From NCBI GenBank assembly GCA_001839685.1, contig MLAK01000272.1:1-64000 (forward strand): a DNA stretch of 64,000 nucleotides. The letters are read 5' to 3'. Shown here piece by piece: positions 1-10,443 of this stretch (position 1 is its first letter; every line of letters begins with the position of its first letter). The notes beneath the pieces were generated by a model, which made no database searches, had not been told where the DNA came from, and saw only the letters and a list, made by a program, of their open reading frames with translations. A program made the position numbers and the translations under genes. The DNA is from Tritrichomonas foetus (lineage: Eukaryota > Parabasalia > Tritrichomonadida > Tritrichomonadidae).

Positions 1-53
1 AATTTTGGCAGATTTCGCGGCGAACGATAGGTGAGACAGGAAATTTTTCATTT

Positions 54-1544
54 TTGGGGTGGGTACCATTTCCACATCCTATGATAACTACTACTTTTAT
101 TATTCCAAAGCTAGATTATGTTTTGATGAATGGGTTAATTCCATCTACCCGCTTAAAACAGGTCGATTTACTTATTCGGCATCTGATTCACAAGGATTGC
201 AAGAGTACTGCTGTTCCAGTGGACTCTTTTTACACACATTGGGCAGATGGTGGATTTAGCATTCCAAACCTTGTTGAAAGATCTAAATTGATGCAAATAA
301 AATTGTTCTGTATGTTAAAGACCAGCCCAGATGATAATACTAGAAAACTATTTAATAGATTTATTCAGGAAGAAATGGTTTTCCGGAAAGTTTTGACAGA
401 TCCAATGGTACAACGATTCGAACATATTTTAGAAAAAGACAATAAGATGTTACAATCATCTAACAGAAAAACATGTTGCATTTTTGGTCGTGCTTTTAAG
501 GCCAGTGCCTCACTAGATATCGGCGTTCAAATTTCGAATGATTCAGAACATGTTATTTCGATTAAGGATATGCGTAAACCTAATGACGAAGCGATAGAAT
601 GCGCTGATCACCAAAAGGTAAACATAATTATTTCGAAAATTTTAAGGGAAAGACATAAGCTTTTGCTGTATGCTCTACCAATGAGAGGTCATTCATTCAA
701 GACTCTTGAAAAGTCGAAATGTTCAAATGCATTCATCATAAACCCTAGAAAGCTCATGAATAATAAAGTTCAACAATTTTGCATTGCTGGAAGAGCTAAT
801 TGCCTCCCTACAAAGGAAGTGATACACTTTGAAAAGCCAATGAATAATAAAATCTGTCCTAGATGTAATAGAGGTATGGAAACACTTCATCACATTCTTA
901 ACAATTGTCGCCCTGGTTCCCTATGCGCTTATAAGTCAAGACACGATGAAGTTGTATCTGCGACTGTAGATTTGATAAAGGAAACCTTCAAACCATATCC
1001 TTCTATTCACCTTTCTAAATCTATCAACTTGGAAGGACTTCATTTGGATGGAAACTTGAGCAGGTTACTACCTGACATTTGGTTTAAAGATCCAGTTTCA
1101 AACAAAGTTTACATAATTGAAGTGACAGTACCATATGGTTTGTACAGTGATGATGGCACAGCATCCCTAGATAAGAGGAGAAATGAAAAAATTAACAAAT
1201 ATTCGCCACTTGTTGCTGAAGTTGCTAAACAATTGAACATAATAGTAAGTTTCCATGTAATCGTTGTGTCTTCACTTGGATGTGTTACTAGGGAAACCTA
1301 TGAAGAACTGAAGAGAATCAATTCATACAGGAAAGTTGTCAGAAGGACTGCTATAAGGTACAGTGAAGCTGCACTTGGAAGCTCATGCAAGATTTTCTGG
1401 TCTGCATTGCATCCCACAGATTCTGTAACAATAGACCCTTTAGCTAACTCTGATTCATTTAGTGATCATACACAGCCCGATGATCCACTCTCTGACACCA
1501 GTCATGAGGGACATGTAGCTTCAGATACCCTTGATATACTTTAA
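54..1544 (+). pseudogene. 3' part of a non-LTR retrotransposon ORF with zinc knuckle and restriction-like endonuclease
   Basis: Only the C-terminal third of a LINE-type polyprotein is present. The open frame has no ATG at its edge (54-56 is TTG), and retroelement-like sequence starts within the first codons, in a stretch resembling the region after the reverse transcriptase palm. A zinc knuckle of the R2/NeSL type lies at residues 268-285 (C268, C271, H280, C285; Cx2Cx8Hx4C). It is followed by a PD-(D/E)xK-like endonuclease core: P340-D341, then E356-V-T, then a Lys-rich helix (DKRRNEKINKY). In this family the endonuclease nicks the target and primes reverse transcription. The missing 5' end fits the usual 5' truncation of LINE insertions. 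The reading frame is open over about 490 codons, so the copy may be young. The exact clade (R2, R4, NeSL or CRE) cannot be settled by eye. Confidence 0.8.
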
Positions 1545-1696
1545 TATTACAATAAGTGATAACCTACTATATCGTTGAAATATAGCTCATGCTTTAATAA
1601 TAAACTCCGCTCGTAGGCAAAATTTTTTTCTGTGATGATATGCCCTTTTTTACTTGGTGATTTACACCATTCGATTGATGACTTTTTAGAGGCCAA

Positions 1697-1808
1697 CGCG
1701 ACAATATTATAAACTGGTTCCAAAAATGGAGAGTTTTATTAAATCAAAATTATCATTTTTGTTGTTAATCATACTATCCATTTTTTGGAACTAGTTTATA
1801 ATATCGCC
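1697..1808. mobile_element. Short terminal-inverted-repeat (MITE-like) element
   Basis: The bases 1697-1730 and 1777-1808 are nearly perfect inverted copies of each other. The shared core reads ATTATAAACTGGTTCCAAAA on the left and is complementary on the right with a few mismatches and one indel. About 46 bases lie between the arms, too few to code for anything. The right end abuts TA (1809-1810 region), as expected for a Tc1/mariner-type non-autonomous element, but a clean TA duplication on the left is not obvious. A plain hairpin of other origin is the alternative. Confidence 0.5.
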
Positions 1809-1810
1809 TA

Positions 1811-2449
1811 TTCTTTTAATCTTTCAGGCATTCCAAATTACGATCCAAAGTTTATTGATAAAGTACCTAAAAAATATGTACAGTTAAAAAATCTACAGCA
1901 TCTAACTCATATCGCACCAATCGATTGAAATTTCTCTAAATTTTTTTAGTCACACTGTGAAATCAGAAATCTGCACGATTAACAGAATCGATTGATGTTT
2001 CTTTTTCATCTTCAGATGAAGAAGAGACTTATTATTCATATCTTGAGACGTTGAATATTGATCAGCTTTCTTTATCGCCGGAATTTGATGACAAAGTAAT
2101 AGAAGTACCAATACTTGTTCCTATTATCAACTTTGTTTTTCCATCTGTTCTTGTTCACAAAGATACTGAGAACCAGACTTCTTTTCATGTTTCTTCGTCA
2201 TCACCAAATGCTACCTACATCACTTCGCATCAGAAAGTACCATTATCATCGCTTCCACAAAACCCAATCATTGATTCTCCTGTAAGTTCATTATCAAAGG
2301 CAGATGAATATTATGGGGATCTTCCATTAGGACCAGTATTGCAGCAGTCTCAAAGTAATGAAAGACTCTCTCGAGGATGTAAATTGATAAGAAATTCAGA
2401 AAGTGTTGTAAGCCAAGAAGCAGCACGAAATGAAGTAAGTTACGATTGA
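1811..2449 (+). pseudogene. Decayed coding remnant, family not recognised
   Basis: Two stretches read like protein but have stops and no start. The first runs from about 1811 to 1928 and contains the peptide GIPNYDPKFIDKVPKKYVQL. The second is an open frame from about 1960 to 2449 rich in Ser, Asp and Glu, with the peptide SSSDEEETYYSYLETL upstream of the codon-like TTG at 2051. A TGA separates them. The small inverted-repeat element at 1697-1808 sits just before the first stretch and may have inserted into the gene. It could be a piece of the adjacent retroelement or of an unrelated host gene. No domain is recognisable. Confidence 0.3.
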
Positions 2450-4584
2450 AGACAATACTATTGATGTGGGATTTCCCTTGAAATCTGTTATGTTACGAAA
2501 GAGATGGTTCCCACCTATTGACTTTTCATCATTTTATCATTAGTATAGTAACCAAGCATTTCGTAACAATAGCGGGTTGATCTCACAGGTGAAGAAAGAA
2601 CATGATGGTCATTTTTGCGGAAATGAATTCTTTTGAAATATGTTTTATACCCCCTTTTTGATGATGCTCATTAGGCATAATGTTAAAATTGTTCGAATCG
2701 GCATGTCTTTTGGCTGCTCTTATATTAACAATACTCAATTTCGCTTCATTAGACATCTAAAAACTTCACTCGGGTGACTTGGCTCTCAATAATATGTTTG
2801 GGCTCTTCTGGGCTATTCTCATTATCTGGCTCCGTCATGAAAGCAAACAACCAATGATAAAGGACATATTGAGTAATAGAAAAATCTACCTTTGCACTAT
2901 TTGTGGTGATCCTATAGGTTCAGCTGTTCGATTCTAAATCTAATGATGAACCAGGCTGTTTTACATCCAAAGCAAAGGTACAAAGGTGATATCACAGAAA
3001 TCTTCAAACTAGAGACCTGGTGCCATTTCAATTCCTTTTATTCAAAAGGAATTATTACTTTAAGGTTTTTCACTCTCAAAATCCTCCAATGAACTAAAAA
3101 TTAGGTTTTAAAATAAAATGCGAGACAAATAAAAGACAAAGGGTTTTTTTTTGACAATTGAGAGCGTCAAAGAGATGATTTATGACAACTCTTGTCTGGG
3201 AAGTGGATGTATTCTCCTTTTTTTTCTTTTTTCAGAATAGATCTGGCATACCTTTCTAGAGCAAAATAATTGGTCAAATTCGACTAAAGCATCATATCTA
3301 AATCGAGTCAAAAGCATCACAAACAAAACAAAATTAATTGAACGAATATATTACTTTTCTTTCTTTCCTTTGTGTATTTTCTGGCGAAACGTGTCTTTTC
3401 CATCATCTGAATATATTCAATTTGATTCCTCTGTATTTGGTTCGAGTAAAGGCTCACTTCTCTCCAATCGGTGTCAATACATAACCTTTCATGAATGCCA
3501 TTTCGAAGTGAGTTTCTTCGACACATACCCAGTTGAAACTGACTCTGATACTATCCATTAAGGCGGAACAAGCCTGGTTTCTTTCCCTAACATTTTCTTC
3601 TGATTCTTATTAAGACTCACAATAATACACACGTTAGAAACCCAATAAACGAAATAATTCATAAGATATATAAATAATTAAACTCAAATTTAGTTAATGC
3701 CAATGCTTTTCACTTCAAGCTTTTCATCCTTTTCAATACAGGCTTCTATTAAAATATTCCAGCTCAGTAGTAATGATCAGATAAATAATTTGAAAATAGT
3801 CTTATGTAGGCGTTTACAATTATTTGATAAGATTCATCTTGATTAATGTGAATTATCTTTGTACAACAATTGATAATTGTTCTGAATAGAATTCAATTAT
3901 TTAACTCTGAACATTCGCTTGAATAATTGAAAAAACTTCTTCTATTACCTTTGCATAACAGCAAGATTGTGCATTATTTATGATTCATATGCAATTGGCT
4001 TGTAGTTTTTCTTCCACATCTTCGAACAATATTTAAAATGTAGCAATATCTTGAATTATGTAATTTAACTTTAAAGAAAGGTTCAATAGTTTTATTAATT
4101 GATCGATAAAGATGATAAAAATTTCTTTCTCGATTGGTTCATTCAGTAAAAAAATGTAAGAAGGCCATCATAGGAAATTGCTGCAATAAGATAAACAGGC
4201 CTGAGATTGGTGGGTATTTTGAAATCACCTTTATAAATTCATCATAAATGTTTTTTAGGGACAAAAAAAAACTCACTCTCACTCCCACGTGATCAGTGCC
4301 AACAGCTCGGTTCGTCTAATTGAATGAAACTTTATTTAAAACAGTGCTTAACCAGTGAACCAGTCGAGCGAGCATTCAATACTATTCAAACTGCCACTGT
4401 TTTAGCAAAATCTTCGAATTTTTCCTAAAAAATGGTTCAAGCCAGTGCGTTCCAAGAGCTCCCATATGAAACTGTGATTCAAGAGAAATCGTTGTGATTC
4501 CGTTGAAAGTTGTTATGAATCAGTTGAAAGTTGAAATAAGTCTCTAATTGGGAAATTCGTTTGGAGTAATTAGAAACTTTACGT
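2450..4584. other. Gene-free AT-rich stretch
   Basis: No supportable gene was seen. Short open frames at 3317-3561 on both strands overlap each other and look like chance. A weak inverted repeat (GTTACGAAA near 2491 and TTTCGTAAC near 2562) is present. The whole stretch probably consists of old transposon and gene debris. Confidence 0.4.
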
Positions 4585-4750
4585 TTAGGATTGGATTGCG
4601 GAAGGACTATATGATGTTGAGCAGCAAATTGATCAAGTATATCAAGAAATATATAAATTAATTCAAGGCAAAATGATTTGAATACAATAGAGTTTGAATG
4701 ACAAAATGATCACAAGAAAAGCAGTTGAGTTGATAGAAGACACACACACA

Positions 4751-4785
<35 letters not shown>

Positions 4786-5204
4786 AAAGAACAGAAGTTT
4801 TAGAAAAGTTCCCTGATTTGATTTATATTGGAAAGATCAATAGATGCTTGGAAAATACAGAGTTGTTCAGTATCCTATCGGAAGCTAACAGTATAGACAT
4901 TTTAACAGCATGTATTATTTATATGAATTCGCAGAGTTCAGTTGCTTCAATTCACAATGCGAGTACATTTGATCGTTCAATGAACTTTGTTGATAGGCTA
5001 AATAATCGTGCAGATACTTTTGTTCAGACTGACATAATGCCAGCCACTGAACAATTCATTAATATTAATGCTGAATATACTGGATTTTTACTAGAAATAG
5101 ATACCTTTTGGACAGGATTCCGTCAATATCACAATATATATAATGACGAAGATCTTTCTAAATTTTTACTTCAAAAAATACATGATGAATATACACATAC
5201 ATAA
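4585..5204 (+). pseudogene. Broken gene interrupted by a CA/A microsatellite
   Basis: Protein-like sequence starts around 4591 (DWIAEGLYDVEQQIDQVYQ) and stops at a TGA near 4680. After a (CA)n-(A)n tract it resumes in another frame and runs open to the TAA at 5202-5204 (EVLEKFPDLIYIGKINRCLE and on). The downstream frame has no ATG near its beginning; its apparent start at 4818 is TTG. The amino-acid composition looks like a real protein on both sides, so this is best read as one inactivated gene. No family was recognised. Confidence 0.35.
4741..4788. repeat. (CA)n-(A)n microsatellite
   Basis: About 11.5 CA units (4741-4763) are followed directly by about 25 A residues (4764-4788). The tract interrupts a decayed coding region. 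Confidence 0.95.
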
Positions 5205-6600
5205 ATCTTTATTTCTTTATGGATATATGTTTGTTTATATCATTTTCTTTCTTGTTCAGTTATTACAAAAAAGGATTTCCTAATCATTGTATTTTTATGC
5301 TTGATTAATAAAATAACTTCTATTATAGATTTTCTGGTTATTTTGAACTTTAAAGTAGTAATTATTGGTGTGACAATTTCAGCTACTACAATAATAATTT
5401 TCTAAAACGAATGATTGACATACTGTTGATCTTGGGTCTTCATCACCCTATATTCATATATTTATTATCGACTTCGTTATGACGTTGTCATTCTATTTTA
5501 CCAAAAAATCAAGATGATCGTTTCATTTTTTTGTCAACTCAAAGCATTAATATACACATTTCCAAGTTTGTTCGTTTTCAAGAAAATAATAATGTGGTTA
5601 CATCCTGTTGGAGAGAGAGAAACAGTAGGACTGGAGTGCAAGATAAAACACAGAATTTAGTGAAACTGATCTTTTCGAAACATTGGATATGAACGAATTA
5701 TACAAGTTTTGTGATTTTAATCATAATGATTCCAAGAAATAGAAAAGGGGTATCTGTTTAGAAGTTCGTCTGGACTCCACACTTTTGTCACTTTAAAGTA
5801 TCAATTTATATGTGAATTTTTTCATATCACAATTCGATATTATCAAAAACTCATGTGAACATAAGAGGAAAAAGAATTTTTCATTTTTACCACACTAAAA
5901 GATTATTTTTCTAGAAAAATTATGATTTTTCCTTGACCATAAGAAATGATATTTTATGACAAATTAAATTTGGCGATACTAACAGGAAATATGTGTAAGA
6001 ACCATATTTTTCAAATAGAGCCAGTTCTGGATAATCTGCTGTTTAATGATTTATAAAAATAATTGAAATAATATTTTCTCATAAGGAGATATGATTTTTT
6101 CATTTCATCAATCCTTTTTGAATCGGGAAAAGGAAGAAAAATATTGAAGGATATGAAATAAATCGAATTATGTTGTCTGAAAACTGTTGAAGAAATTTAA
6201 AAGCATTTTAGCATATTATGTTATTGATTTGGCTTGATTTGAACTCCTAATAAATAATGTATAGATGAAGTTGTCTTGAAGATAAGAAAAAATAATTGTA
6301 TTTTGAGAAAATGCATGATGAGTATTTCCATAAAAAAGCATTAGTAATATTAAAGCATCATTTATTTCGACATATTTTTATTCAGTACTACGATAGTTTT
6401 TTGAATTGTTCATGGTGAAATATTTGGCAAAAAAAATTCTATTATTCGTTTTGTTTATTCAGTTTTCCATTGTTGTAAATCTTATTTGATTTTAATAAGT
6501 ATAATTTAATTTCTATTGATGAATTCCTATATTTGAGAACAAATCATCGATTGATATAATTATTTATTTCTAATAACATGAAAATAATATTAAGATTGTC
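5205..6600. other. Gene-free AT-rich stretch
   Basis: No open frame of convincing composition was seen on either strand. The sequence is simple AT-rich DNA with many in-frame stops, leading up to the end of the hAT element. Confidence 0.4.
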
Positions 6601-6644
6601 ACAGATCTCCAGTAGGGATTCCGAAAAAGTAGANCCGAAGCTTT

Positions 6645-6860
6645 GGGTACCCGGCAATTTTAGTAGACCCGATGAGTAGGTTCGAACGTGTAGGTTCATT
6701 GATTTACGAAACATTATCAATCGAGTACCCACTTTTGGGTACCCATAAAAGCGGGTACCCGATGAAAAATATAGGTTCAACCCATTTTGACGAGCCTATT
6801 AAAAATTTAGGTTCGAACATGTTTTTGGCGAACAGAAATTAAATATAGGTTCGAACCTAT
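6645..6860. repeat. Clustered GGGTACCC and AGGTTCGAAC motifs at the hAT 3' end
   Basis: GGGTACCC occurs at 6645-6652, 6737-6744 and 6753-6760. AGGTTCGAAC occurs at 6678-6687, 6809-6818 and inside the perfect palindrome ATAGGTTCGAACCTAT (6845-6860). Imperfect copies lie between them. hAT transposases bind arrays of short subterminal motifs, so these are candidate binding sites. That role is inferred. Confidence 0.5.
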
Positions 6861-7157
6861 GTTATTTAAACATTACAAAATAAAATATAAAAAATAATTT
6901 TACTCAAAAGACAAAAAATAAATAAAACAGAACCTAAACTAATAAGCAACAATATTATTTCCTTCTAAAATTTAGTAACTAAATAAACACAGAGAAAATG
7001 ATCATATGTTTATTATTTGTTAATTATTATTATAATTATAATTATTATTATTATTTACAATTTTTATTGTAAAATGGATTATGTCATGAGGTAATATATG
7101 TGTAAGGAATGAATGTGAAATCATTTAATTGTGTAAGCAATTAAACGATATAGCAAA

Positions 7158-7335
7158 AAATGAATCAAAGCAATGAATGAATCAAAGAAATGAATGAATC
7201 AAAGAAATGAATGAGTAAGCAATGCAATGAATGAATCAAAGCAATGAATGAGTAAGAAATGAATGAATCAAAGAAATGAACGAATCAAAGCAATGAATGA
7301 ATCAAAGAAATGAATGAGTAAGCAATGAATGAGTT
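7158..7335. repeat. Tandem repeat of ATGAATGAATCAAAGMA type
   Basis: Irregular tandem units such as GAATCAAAGCAATGAATGAA and GAATCAAAGAAATGAATGAG repeat about eight to ten times. The tract lies in the hAT 3' region, just downstream (on the minus strand) of the end of the transposase remnant. Confidence 0.85.
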
Positions 7336-7376
7336 AGCAAGATATTTATTTCAACCAAAACTATTTTCAAAATATA

Positions 7377-7628
7377 TTATTTTTTGTCTATTAATTCTTC
7401 CAGATAATCTTTAAACAAATCTATATTCGCATAAAGAAGAACAGACATTGAATAGTTTTCTCCTGACATACGATTCCGGCATGGATTCATAGCAACTTTA
7501 GCCTTAGAAAAAAGACGTTCACTATCAGCTGACGATAATGGAACCGATGCAATTTTCATAGCCAATTGATGTAGTTTTGGAAAAGAAATTTTAAGATGTC
7601 TCCAATATTCGAGAATACTACCTTTCAC
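7377..7628 (-). pseudogene. hAT transposase C-terminal dimerisation domain (fragment)
   Basis: The 83-residue frame shows the family signature: EYWRHLKISFPKLHQLAMK, then PLSSADSERLFSKAK, then RNRMSGENYSMSVLLYANID. This matches the hATC dimerisation domain, in which the SSA-SER-FS block is diagnostic. It is the end of the transposase whose N-terminal half lies at 9667-10443. Sequence between 7640 and 8376 still carries protein-like stretches (for example DTRWLSRANTCADI near 8200), but with in-frame stops. Confidence 0.8.
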
Positions 7629-8376
7629 GGGTTCGACTGTATTGTTCCATGAGCCAAACTCATTGAGATCTCGTCTAACGCGTATATGTTTTTTAGTTGT
7701 TGCGGGTGTGGAAGAAACATTATCACTTCAATGTATTAGAGAATAGCTTCTTTTCCATTTTGAATCAAAATACTAAATGCATTTTCTGTATCTATCAATT
7801 CTTCAATTGCAAGATTAGGGTTTAGTAAAGCTCCAATTCCCATATAGACCCCAATATTATATTGAACCAACTACTTCAAAATATAATCCTTAAAATATGT
7901 TCCTTGTTCTTCAAAACCATTATTTCGCATTTCCTGAGCAACACATTAAGAAAGCTTCACGATTTGTTTCAGAATAAGAAATATCCCATTATTATTCTTT
8001 GTTTCTATTTTTAATATGCTCTTCCTAATTTTTTCTAGTACAGAATTCAAGCTGATACATATTTGATAATCATTATATGTAATTGGAAGAACATAAGGAT
8101 CAATTTTCACATTGTCAGCGTCACAGTGAAGTTAGATCAATCGATTCATAAAAGTTTCATATTGTTTCATGACCTAGTAATAATTCATAATGTCAGCACA
8201 TGTATTGGCGCGAGATAGCCATCGAGTGTCAACATATGTTTGAACATCGCTTTTCCTGTAATTGGTTGTGAGCAGATATTGTTTGAACCTATAATCATTA
8301 TGAAGAATGTTTGTATTTTTCATAGCTAGCTCAAATGCTGGAATCTGCATAAGGAATTTTTTGACAGCATTATGTA

Positions 8377-9666
8377 TAGGGTGTCCGGTAATGTGATGTC
8401 ACTAAGTATAATAAAGTCATTTCTAATAAGTCATTTTTTATTGATAAGTATTTCAAAATATGTAGTCTCCATTGGCATCAATAACTTTTTTCAGTCTATT
8501 TTGCCATTCTGCAAAAACTGAAAACAAAGTTTCCGATGGAATTTCATTGAAAATTTGGACTATTGTTTGAATCAAATGGCTTGGTGATTCAAAAACAATT
8601 CCTTTAACTTTTTCTTTAATAGTTCCAAATAAAAAAAAGTCGCTAGGCGCCAAATCAGGTGAATATGCCGGATGTGGAACTGATTCTAGTGAGTTTTCAT
8701 TTATATATTTTTTGACAATTTTTGCCACATGAGGCTTTGCATTGTCATAATGAACAAATAATTTTTTATAATTATTCGAGTTTTTAAACTCAACAATTTT
8801 TGACATAATGGCTGTAATATAATATGCAGCATTAAACTTTTCATTTGGCGGCAAAACATCAATATGAATTATCCCATGAGGGTTCCAAAATACAGTCACC
8901 ATAAATTTAGTGATCTGAAACCCTGGATTTTGAATAGTTGGGATTACTGAGTTTTCAGGAATCCATTGTGTATTGAAATCAGTCTTGGAATAAAACCAAG
9001 ACTCATCTCCTGTTATTAAAAAGGTGAAATTAGTTTTTTGTTCTGCATTCAAAATTTTAAGAAGTTTTTTTGCCAATAAAACTCTATTGGCCTTTTGATT
9101 TTCTGTTAGAATATGTGGCACCCATCGAAGATGCACATGTTTATACATTAATTTTGATGTTAAACGATCATAAATTGTCGATTTTGGTTCACCTAAAACA
9201 TTAGCAATATATCGACACGATGAATGTGGAAATTCGGTTAAAACATCTAAAATTTTCCAGTCAAGAATATCATAACTTTGGCACTTTTTCTCTTTTTTCA
9301 CAGGCTGTGTGTTTTGACTTCTGTTCAGTTCTGCCATGACTCGGTAGATTTGTCTTTGAGACAAACATTTTTCTTTCAAGACACTCTTCATTTCTTCATA
9401 TATTTCTTTGCCCCTTTTTCCTTCAAGCTGCAGAAAAGTTATGATTGAATGTTGATCAATCATTTTTTAATAAACGTGCATCGTGTACGTTTATAAATTA
9501 TTCTTTTTTTTTATGAAAAAGATTCTTTATCTCTATTTTCAGTCAAGAGAAAAAAAAATTGTTTTCAAAATTTTTATGTTAACATTGCATAGTTTATTAT
9601 TTATAAATATAATGTATTGATTTCACTTCTAATGTGGGTAGTGACATCACGCCTCCGGACACCCTA
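8377..9666 (-). mobile_element. Mariner-type (DD34D) transposon inserted in the hAT element
   Basis: Imperfect terminal inverted repeats of about 28 bases bound the element. The left end begins GGGTGTCCGGTAATGTGATG at 8379. The right end, read on the minus strand, begins GGGTGTCCGGAGGCGTGATG from 9664. Each end abuts a TA dinucleotide (8377-8378 and 9665-9666), as expected for a TA target-site duplication. The length of about 1.29 kb and the single transposase gene are typical of mariner elements. The surrounding hAT coding sequence continues on both sides, which shows that the mariner came later. Confidence 0.9.
8453..9463 (-). CDS. Mariner transposase, apparently intact
   Basis: The 336-residue protein has the usual mariner length. 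An N-terminal helix-turn-helix region (about 1-115) precedes a DDE/D catalytic core. The catalytic triad is visible as D in TGDESWFYSK, D in VHYDNAKPHVA and D in YSPDLAPSDFFLFG. The last two are separated by exactly 34 residues, the DD34D signature of mariner. No stop or frameshift is present, and the ATG lies about 200 bases inside the right terminal repeat. The protein would excise and insert the element at TA sites. The intact frame suggests a recent insertion, but activity cannot be judged from sequence alone. Confidence 0.93.
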   Translation of the reverse strand: MIDQHSIITFLQLEGKRGKEIYEEMKSVLKEKCLSQRQIYRVMAELNRSQNTQPVKKEKKCQSYDILDWKILDVLTEFPHSSCRYIANVLGEPKSTIYDRLTSKLMYKHVHLRWVPHILTENQKANRVLLAKKLLKILNAEQKTNFTFLITGDESWFYSKTDFNTQWIPENSVIPTIQNPGFQITKFMVTVFWNPHGIIHIDVLPPNEKFNAAYYITAIMSKIVEFKNSNNYKKLFVHYDNAKPHVAKIVKKYINENSLESVPHPAYSPDLAPSDFFLFGTIKEKVKGIVFESPSHLIQTIVQIFNEIPSETLFSVFAEWQNRLKKVIDANGDYIF

Positions 9667-10443
9667 TATAATATGGACTAAACAAGGCGACCACTGAAAA
9701 TTGAGAATGTTTATTGCCTTTATCATTACAGAAGCGCAGTCTGTGACAGCAGACTCGAGTTTATCTTCGAAATCAAAATGCGATAATTGGGCTTTGAGTT
9801 CATCGCCGATGGTGGTCGCTGTTCGGTCAAAGTCCAAGGGATTCGACAGGCCAAGTATAATACTGTCGAATGAAACATGCTCACCTGTTAAATATGCAGT
9901 AATTACCAAATATTATACGTTGTAAAATGTCCATTCACCTAACGTTATAGATATATGTTCTGTTACATTTAAATGTTTTTGAAATTCTTTCAATAATATT
10001 TCATAGTCGTTTATCATGTGCTTTAGAAATGTTTCAACACAAGGTAGCTTCATTGTGAATAAATTGCGAAAATTATCATCTTCAATTAATGAAAATGGGA
10101 GTGCATTTTTATACATAAAAAATCGAATTTTAGCTGCCATTTGAGATAGAGGTGCTGTAGTTTCTAGTTTCAGATGGTGTAAAATATGCCGATTCTTGTT
10201 TCCTCCTGTCTTAGAAAATATATCGTTACAAATTTCGCATTTAAAAACATCAGGCATTTTGTGTTCTTTATCATCGAAGCAATCATAAATATGCTCGTGA
10301 TTTTTGGTTTCTTTTAGATATAAAATTTCGTAAGTTTTTTCAGTTTTTCTAACTTTAACATTTTTGATAGGCGAATTTTCTACAGCAAATTCAACGATTG
10401 TTATTTGTCCCTTTTTGGTAAGCTTCCGCCGGAAGAAGGACAA
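9667..10443 (-). pseudogene. hAT transposase N-terminal half with BED zinc finger
   Basis: The frame begins at an ATG at 10443 and shows a BED-like finger (FKCEICNDIFSKTGGNKNRH followed by ILHH; C-x2-C and paired His). It continues with the hAT core start (CVETFLKHMINDYEILLKEF). A single in-frame TAA at 9913-9915 interrupts GEWTFYNV and VITAYLTGEH, where hAT proteins read straight through. After that the frame runs open (YLVITAYLTGEHVSFDS to CLVHII) to the mariner insertion. The first 10 to 15 codons overlap the plus-strand ORF at 10405, so the true 5' boundary is unclear. Confidence 0.75.

Larger units (their letters stand above)
6600..10443 (-). mobile_element. Dead hAT-family DNA transposon, split by a mariner element
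   Basis: Reading on the minus strand, an N-terminal BED-type zinc finger (near 10190-10240) and the start of a hAT RNase-H-like core lie at 9667-10443. The rest of the core lies at about 8100-8376 and the C-terminal hAT dimerisation domain at 7377-7628. The mariner element at 8377-9666 separates the two halves. The distal end (6645-6860) has repeated palindromic motifs typical of subterminal hAT sequence. At least three in-frame stops (near 9913, 8174 and 8133) show that the transposase is inactive. Outer boundaries are approximate because I could not identify the 8-bp target duplication or the terminal repeats. Confidence 0.75.

Noticed and set aside
3317..3561. Overlapping 60-70 codon frames on both strands
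   Set aside because: They overlap each other and have no recognisable domain, initiator or composition of a protein.
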